A DNA stretch of 64,000 nucleotides, from assembly GCA_963830385.1 (NCBI GenBank), contig CAWHMD010000007.1, positions 62,001-126,000 of the forward strand, given 5' to 3'. How positions within the stretch are numbered: the first letter of the stretch is position 1; each line of letters opens with the position of its first letter. The notes beneath the pieces are model-generated. The model had not been told where the DNA came from. It made no database searches and saw nothing but the letters and a program-made list of their open reading frames with translations. Both the position numbers and the translations under genes were made by a program. Source of the stretch: Bog-532 sp963830385 (GTDB lineage: Bacteria > Actinomycetota > Actinomycetes > Streptosporangiales > Streptosporangiaceae). Of this stretch, positions 60,103-64,000 are shown piece after piece.

Positions 60103-61475
60103 CCGGCCGGGTCGTGCCAGGTATCCCGCTCGGGCAGCAGCCGGTCGGCTTCCTCCGGGCCCCAGCTGCCCCTGGCGTAGGGATGTACGGGGGTCACGTC
60201 ACCGAGCACCGGGTCAACCACCTCCCAGGCCGCCTCCACGGTGTCCTGGCGGGCGAACAGCCAGCGGTCCCCGTCCAGGGCCGCGCCGATGAGCCGGTCG
60301 TAGGGGCGCATGTCCGAACCCGGCTGGCCCGCGAACGCCAGGTCCTCCAGCTGCGGCTCCATCCCGGCCCCGGGCTTCTTGCCCGCCAGCGTGAGGCCCA
60401 CCGCGGTCTCCGGCCAGATCCGGAACCGCAGCGAGTCGCGCACGGCGAACGGTTCGATCCCGAACACGTCGTGTGGCGGCCGCTTGAAGCGGATGTCGAT
60501 CTCGGTGGCGGTGACCGGCATGGTCTTGGCCGCGCGGATCAGGATCGGCACGCCCTCCCAGCGCCAGGTGTCCGCGGCGAGCCGGACCGCGACGTAGGTC
60601 TCGGTCGTCGATTTCGGATCGACCCCGTCCACCTCGAGGTAGCCCTCGTACTGGCCCTTCACCACGTCCTCGGGGGTCAGCGGCCGCAGCGCGGAGATCA
60701 CCTGCGACTTGGCTTCCCGCCAGTCGGCCAGGCCGGCCTTGCCCGGTGGTTCGGCCAGCACGGTGGCCAGCACCTGGAGCATGTGGTTCTGGACGACGTC
60801 GCGGATCGCACCCGTCCGGTCATAGAACCGGCCGCGGTCGGCCACGTCGAACGCTTCGGCCATCGTGATCTGGATGCTCTCCACGTAGTCCCGGTTGAGC
60901 AGCGGCTCAATGATCGAGTTCGCGAACCGGACGAACAGCACGTTCTCCACCGGGTCGAAGGCCAGCCAGTCATCGACCCGGAAGATCGCCTCTTCCGGGA
61001 AGTACTGGTGCATCGTGTCGTTGAGCTGGCGCGAACTGGTCAGGTCGGTGCCGAACGGCTTTTCCACCATCACCCGCGCGTTCTTGGCGCGGTCGGCCCC
61101 GGCGATCCCCTGCGCGATCCGCCCGAACAGCGGCGGCGGCACCTCCAGGTAGAACAAGACCCGGGTGCCCGCGCCGATAGCGTCCGACATTTCCTTGTAG
61201 GTCGCATCGGAATCGAGGTCCCCGTCGACGTAGCGCAGCAGCCCGAGCATCTTCCGCGCCGCGTCGCTGTCCGGGTCCATGCTGTTCAGCCGCAGTGACG
61301 CCACCGCGTAGTCCCGGAACTGCTCCAGCCCCCAGCCGCTCTTCGCCACCCCGATGACCGGCACGTTGAGTACCCCGCGCTCGACCAGGCCCACCAGCGC
61401 CGGGAAGGTCTCGATCTTGGCCAGGTCGCCGGTCGCGCCGAAGATCACCAGCGCGTCTACCTCGTTGGTCGCCAT
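60099..61475 (-). CDS. Divergent glucose-6-phosphate dehydrogenase-like protein
   Basis: Protein of 458 residues with the G6PD fold: VIFGATGDLAK dinucleotide loop (about 10), VMVEKPFGTDL, and the region up to VQNHMLQVLATVLAEPPG with the catalytic His of QNH. But the substrate motif, RIDHYLGKE in normal enzymes, reads RVDDWLAFD: the His and Lys that hold the 6-phosphate are Asp and Phe. In the first loop the usual AKRK is AKIE, so a further active-site Lys is Glu. The protein probably uses a different, perhaps unphosphorylated, sugar or has lost activity. The ATG at 61475 has GAGGAG 6 nt before it. It is coupled to the NDH-like gene, and a one-mismatch copy of the shared palindrome is 84 bp upstream. 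Confidence 0.85.
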   Translation of the reverse strand: MATNEVDALVIFGATGDLAKIETFPALVGLVERGVLNVPVIGVAKSGWGLEQFRDYAVASLRLNSMDPDSDAARKMLGLLRYVDGDLDSDATYKEMSDAIGAGTRVLFYLEVPPPLFGRIAQGIAGADRAKNARVMVEKPFGTDLTSSRQLNDTMHQYFPEEAIFRVDDWLAFDPVENVLFVRFANSIIEPLLNRDYVESIQITMAEAFDVADRGRFYDRTGAIRDVVQNHMLQVLATVLAEPPGKAGLADWREAKSQVISALRPLTPEDVVKGQYEGYLEVDGVDPKSTTETYVAVRLAADTWRWEGVPILIRAAKTMPVTATEIDIRFKRPPHDVFGIEPFAVRDSLRFRIWPETAVGLTLAGKKPGAGMEPQLEDLAFAGQPGSDMRPYDRLIGAALDGDRWLFARQDTVEAAWEVVDPVLGDVTPVHPYARGSWGPEEADRLLPERDTWHDPAG

Positions 61476-61559
61476 ATCAGCTCCTCTGCTGGCCTCGCCA
61501 GCCACTGCCTTCATCACAGGCCTTTGCCTCATCAGATCGCGGCCATGGCGAGGCTCACA

Positions 61560-61576
61560 TCACACCGGGTGGGTGA
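61560..61576 (-). promoter_or_regulatory. TCACCC-N5-GGGTGA element before the G6PD-like gene
   Basis: TCACAC-CGGGT-GGGTGA, one mismatch, preceded by CA as in CATCAC. It lies 84 bp before the start of the G6PD-like gene and 15 bp after the end of cydC. Confidence 0.55.
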
Positions 61577-61590
61577 GGCCAGCGGCCCCG

Positions 61591-63363
61591 TCAGGTACCT
61601 GGCCCGGTCCGGCTGGGCCACAGCGACGGCGCGTCCTGGAGCTGCCGGTAGCGGCCGCCGGCCTGCATCAGCTCCGCATGGGTGCCGCGCTCGGTGACCT
61701 TGCCCTCGTCGAGCAGGACGATCTCGTCGACCTGCTCGAGCCCCTCCAGCTCATGGGTGATAAGCAGGGTGGCGCGGCCCTCGGTGAGCAGCAGCAGGTC
61801 GGCGGTGAGGGCCTGGCGCGCTTCGGGGTCCAGGTGGGCGGTGGGTTCGTCGAGGATCAGCACGGCCGGGTCGGCCAGCAGGGCCCGGGCCAGGGCCAGG
61901 CGCTGCCGTTCTCCGCCGGACATGGCGGCCCCGTGTGCGCCGACCGGGGTATCCCAGCCCTGCGGCAGGGACTCGATCCAGGACAGCAGCCGGGCCCGCG
62001 CCGCCGCGGCCGTCAGCTCATCGTCACTGGCCCCCGCGCGGCCCAGGCGCACGTTGTCACGAACGGTCGCGTCGAAGATGTGCGGGTCCTGGGGACAGCC
62101 GCCGATCACCTTCCGCACCTCATCGGCGGCGTAGCTGGCCAGGTCGGCGCCGTTCAGCGTGACAGTGCCCCCGGCCGGCTCACGGAAACGCAGCAGGACC
62201 GCGGCCGCGGTGGACTTTCCGGCGCCGCTGGGACCGATGAGCGCGACCCGCCGTCCCGCGGACAGGTCGAGGTCGAGCCCGTCCAGCGCGAGCGGCCCGT
62301 CCGGCTCGTAGCGGACCTGGACTCCTGACATCCGCACCGACACGGGCCCGTCCAGGGGCCGGGGCGCAGGTGGATCGGTGACCGGGTCCGGCGTGTCGAG
62401 GATTGTGCCGACGCGGCGGGCCGAGGCGCGCGCGGCGCCGAGCTGCAGCGCGGCCGCCGGCATGACGGCCACCGCCTCGAAGGCGGCCAGCGCCGTCAGC
62501 GTGAGCACGGCCAGGGGCACCCGGGTCAGCGTGCCGTGCCCGACCGCCGCTACCCCGAGGACGAGGACAGCCCACACGGTGAGCCCGGTGAGCCCGGTGA
62601 CCAGCCCGGTGCCCAGGCCCGTTGCGGCTGCCGACCGCCTGGCCAGCACGGTCAGCTTGGTGTCGGCCGTGGTGGCGGCGGCCAGTGCGGTGTCCTGGGC
62701 GCCGAACGCGTGCAACTCGGCCGCGCCCGCCAGCAGGTCGGTGACTGTCGCGCTGAGCTCGCCGCGGGCCGGGGCGGTGACCCGGGCCGCCCGCCGGGAG
62801 GCGGCGACGGCCAGCGCGGGCGCTGCGGCACCGGCGGCCAGCAGCCCGAGGGCGAGCAGGCCGCCGGCCGGTATGAGGATCAGCAGGCACACCGTCACGG
62901 CGCCCGCGCCGACCAGCAGCGCGGCCAGCGGCGGCCCGATGCCGCGGATGAAGAGGTCCTGGGTGGCGTCCACGTCGCTGATCAGCGCGGCCAGCAGATC
63001 ACCGGACCGGAAGGCGGCCAGCCCGGCGGGCGCGAGCCGTTCCAGCCGCCGGTAGATGGCCACCCGGATGTCGGTAAGCACCCGGAACGCGACGTCGTGT
63101 GAGGTCAGGCGCTCCAGATAGCGGGACACGCCGCGGCCCACGCTGAACGCACGGACCGCGACGACCGCAACCGATATGGCCAGGATGCTGGGGTGCTCCG
63201 ACGCACGGGCCAGCATGAATCCGGAGGTGGCCAGCAAGGCCACCCCGAAACCGGTGGCGGCCGCGCCCGCCAGGACGCAGAACGCCAGCCGTCCCCGCAG
63301 CGGCCGGGCCAGCCAGAGCAGCCGCAGCAGCGGCCGCCGTCCGGCCACGACCTCATTCGTCAT
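61591..63363 (-). CDS. cydC: Thiol reductant ABC exporter subunit CydC
   Basis: ABC half-transporter of 590 residues with an N-terminal six-helix domain (about 15-310) and a C-terminal ATPase: GPSGAGKSTAAAVLL (about 375), signature MSGGERQRLALARAL, Walker B VLILDEPTAHLD, and the H-loop LLITHELEG. CydC pairs with CydD to export cysteine/glutathione and bind heme, and is required to assemble cytochrome bd. The ATG at 63363 overlaps the cydD stop (ATGA), which sets the start. It is the last gene of a unit that begins beyond the right end of the window. Confidence 0.9.
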   Translation of the reverse strand: MTNEVVAGRRPLLRLLWLARPLRGRLAFCVLAGAAATGFGVALLATSGFMLARASEHPSILAISVAVVAVRAFSVGRGVSRYLERLTSHDVAFRVLTDIRVAIYRRLERLAPAGLAAFRSGDLLAALISDVDATQDLFIRGIGPPLAALLVGAGAVTVCLLILIPAGGLLALGLLAAGAAAPALAVAASRRAARVTAPARGELSATVTDLLAGAAELHAFGAQDTALAAATTADTKLTVLARRSAAATGLGTGLVTGLTGLTVWAVLVLGVAAVGHGTLTRVPLAVLTLTALAAFEAVAVMPAAALQLGAARASARRVGTILDTPDPVTDPPAPRPLDGPVSVRMSGVQVRYEPDGPLALDGLDLDLSAGRRVALIGPSGAGKSTAAAVLLRFREPAGGTVTLNGADLASYAADEVRKVIGGCPQDPHIFDATVRDNVRLGRAGASDDELTAAAARARLLSWIESLPQGWDTPVGAHGAAMSGGERQRLALARALLADPAVLILDEPTAHLDPEARQALTADLLLLTEGRATLLITHELEGLEQVDEIVLLDEGKVTERGTHAELMQAGGRYRQLQDAPSLWPSRTGPGT

Positions 63364-64000
63364 CCGGTCACCGCCGCCGCCCGCTCCCGAGGGGCCGGTG
63401 ATACCAGCGTCCCGTGGTCCAGGCAGAGGACCCGGCCGCCGCTCCCGGCCGCCCAGCCCTGGCCGTGGCTGATCACGATGACGGTCCGGTCGGCGAGCTC
63501 GGTGTCCAGGGCCGCGGCGATCAGGCGGGCACCGGCCGGATCCAGATGAGCGGCGGGCTCGTCGAGGAGCAGCAGGGGAGCGTCGCGCAGGAAGGCCCGG
63601 GCCAGCGCGATCCGCTGACGCTGACCGGCCGACAGCCGCAGCCCGCGCTCCCCGAGCGGGGTTTCGTAGCCGCGCGGCAGTGAGCCGATGAACTCGGCGG
63701 CACCGGCCAGCTCGGCGGCCCGGCCGATGGCCGCCCGGCTCGCGCCCGGCTGGCCGAGCGCGATGTTGTCGGCCGCGCTCCCGGAGAACAGATAGGGCTG
63801 TTGCGGCACCCAAGCGATCTGCCTGCGCCACTGGGTCAGGTCCATCGCGGCTGCGTTCTCGCCGCCTGCCTCCATGGTCCCGGCCGCCGGGGCCAGGAAG
63901 CGGAGCAGCAGGGCCAGTAGCGTGCTCTTGCCCGCGCCGCTCGGCCCGGTGAGGACGATCCGCTCACCCGGCGCGACGGTCAGGGTGACCCTGGCCAGGG
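63360..64000 (-). CDS. cydD: Thiol reductant ABC exporter subunit CydD, C-terminal part
   Basis: The right edge of the window cuts this gene; only the ATPase part (about 213 residues) is present. Reading is open to base 64000 with Walker A GPSGAGKST at about 63921-63947, the Q-loop WVPQQPYLFSGSAADNIALG, signature LSAGQRQRIALARAF (LSAGQ instead of LSGGQ), Walker B LLLLDEPAAHLD and the H-loop VIVISHG. It is coupled to cydC by ATGA. The membrane half, and perhaps cydAB, should lie to the right. Confidence 0.88.
   Translation of the reverse strand, partial: LARVTLTVAPGERIVLTGPSGAGKSTLLALLLRFLAPAAGTMEAGGENAAAMDLTQWRRQIAWVPQQPYLFSGSAADNIALGQPGASRAAIGRAAELAGAAEFIGSLPRGYETPLGERGLRLSAGQRQRIALARAFLRDAPLLLLDEPAAHLDPAGARLIAAALDTELADRTVIVISHGQGWAAGSGGRVLCLDHGTLVSPAPRERAAAVTG

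Noticed and set aside
61591..63831. Longer CydC of 746 residues
   Set aside because: The extra N-terminal part is an out-of-frame reading of cydD. The ATG at 63363 overlaps the cydD stop and begins at the conserved N-terminus.

Overview
The window is chromosomal DNA of a very GC-rich actinomycete. Third codon positions are G/C saturated, GTG and TTG starts and ATGA/GTGA/TTGA start-stop overlaps are frequent, and the gene content is typical of Streptomyces/Actinomadura-like soil actinobacteria: MalT-type LuxR regulators, EttA, group 2 truncated globin, arylsulfatases and DUF1269/DUF6325/DUF2252 stress genes. No rRNA, tRNA, IS element, prophage or CRISPR array was seen.

Layout. 1-3.7 kb: 3' part of glyA, a decayed MFS transporter tail beside a 31-bp tandem duplication, then a minus-strand group (HhH-GPD glycosylase, small membrane protein, universal stress protein). 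3.7-8.4 kb: a TetR regulator with a palindromic and apparently leaderless promoter, then a sugar-nucleotide module with a very clear UDP-sulfoquinovose synthase (sqdB/SQD1), a GtrA flippase-like protein, a GT2 glycosyltransferase and an NAD-dependent epimerase. 8.5-27.3 kb: a cobalamin riboswitch heads a nearly gapless run of twelve B12 genes (ChlI/ChlD-type chelatase, cobO, cobB, cobI, cobM, cobL, cbiG-cobJ fusion, cobH, cbiX, cobC, bluB-cobT fusion, cysG/cobA), followed without a break by two translationally coupled dynamin/YfjP-like GTPases. 27.4-40.4 kb: an accessory stress region with much gene decay: a SulP transporter tail, a 76-bp direct repeat around an amphi-Trp gene, an arylsulfatase that has lost its active site and reading frame, and a MalT-like regulator broken by a frameshift. 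An intact APC permease and an intact MalT-like regulator lie among them. 40.5-47.4 kb: more ordinary genes (HtrA-like protease, small kinase, aldo/keto reductase, an ssb paralogue behind a head-to-head pair of DnaA boxes, GGDEF protein, ettA). 47.4-61.5 kb: globin, MscS, SHOCT protein, another frameshifted MalT-like regulator, DUF1269 protein, K+ channel, GAP protein, DUF2252 protein, intact arylsulfatase, NDH-2-like flavoprotein and a divergent glucose-6-phosphate dehydrogenase. 61.6-64 kb: cydC and the end of cydD.

The most interesting signal is a 17-bp palindrome, TCACCC-N5-GGGTGA, often extended to CATCACCC or GGGTGATGC. It recurs between 28.5 and 61.6 kb, almost always 60-100 bp before a stress-type gene: DUF7144, amphi-Trp, both arylsulfatases, the MscS/SHOCT divergent region, DUF1269 and the G6PD-like gene. 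Two copies are perfect, three have one mismatch and several are weaker. I infer a shared operator that ties the scattered stress genes into one regulon, possibly run by a MalT/LuxR-type protein encoded here; the regulator is not shown by the sequence. Other points are the G6PD paralogue lacking its substrate-phosphate residues, the dynamin pair at the end of the B12 operon, and the paired palindromes three helical turns apart before cobM.
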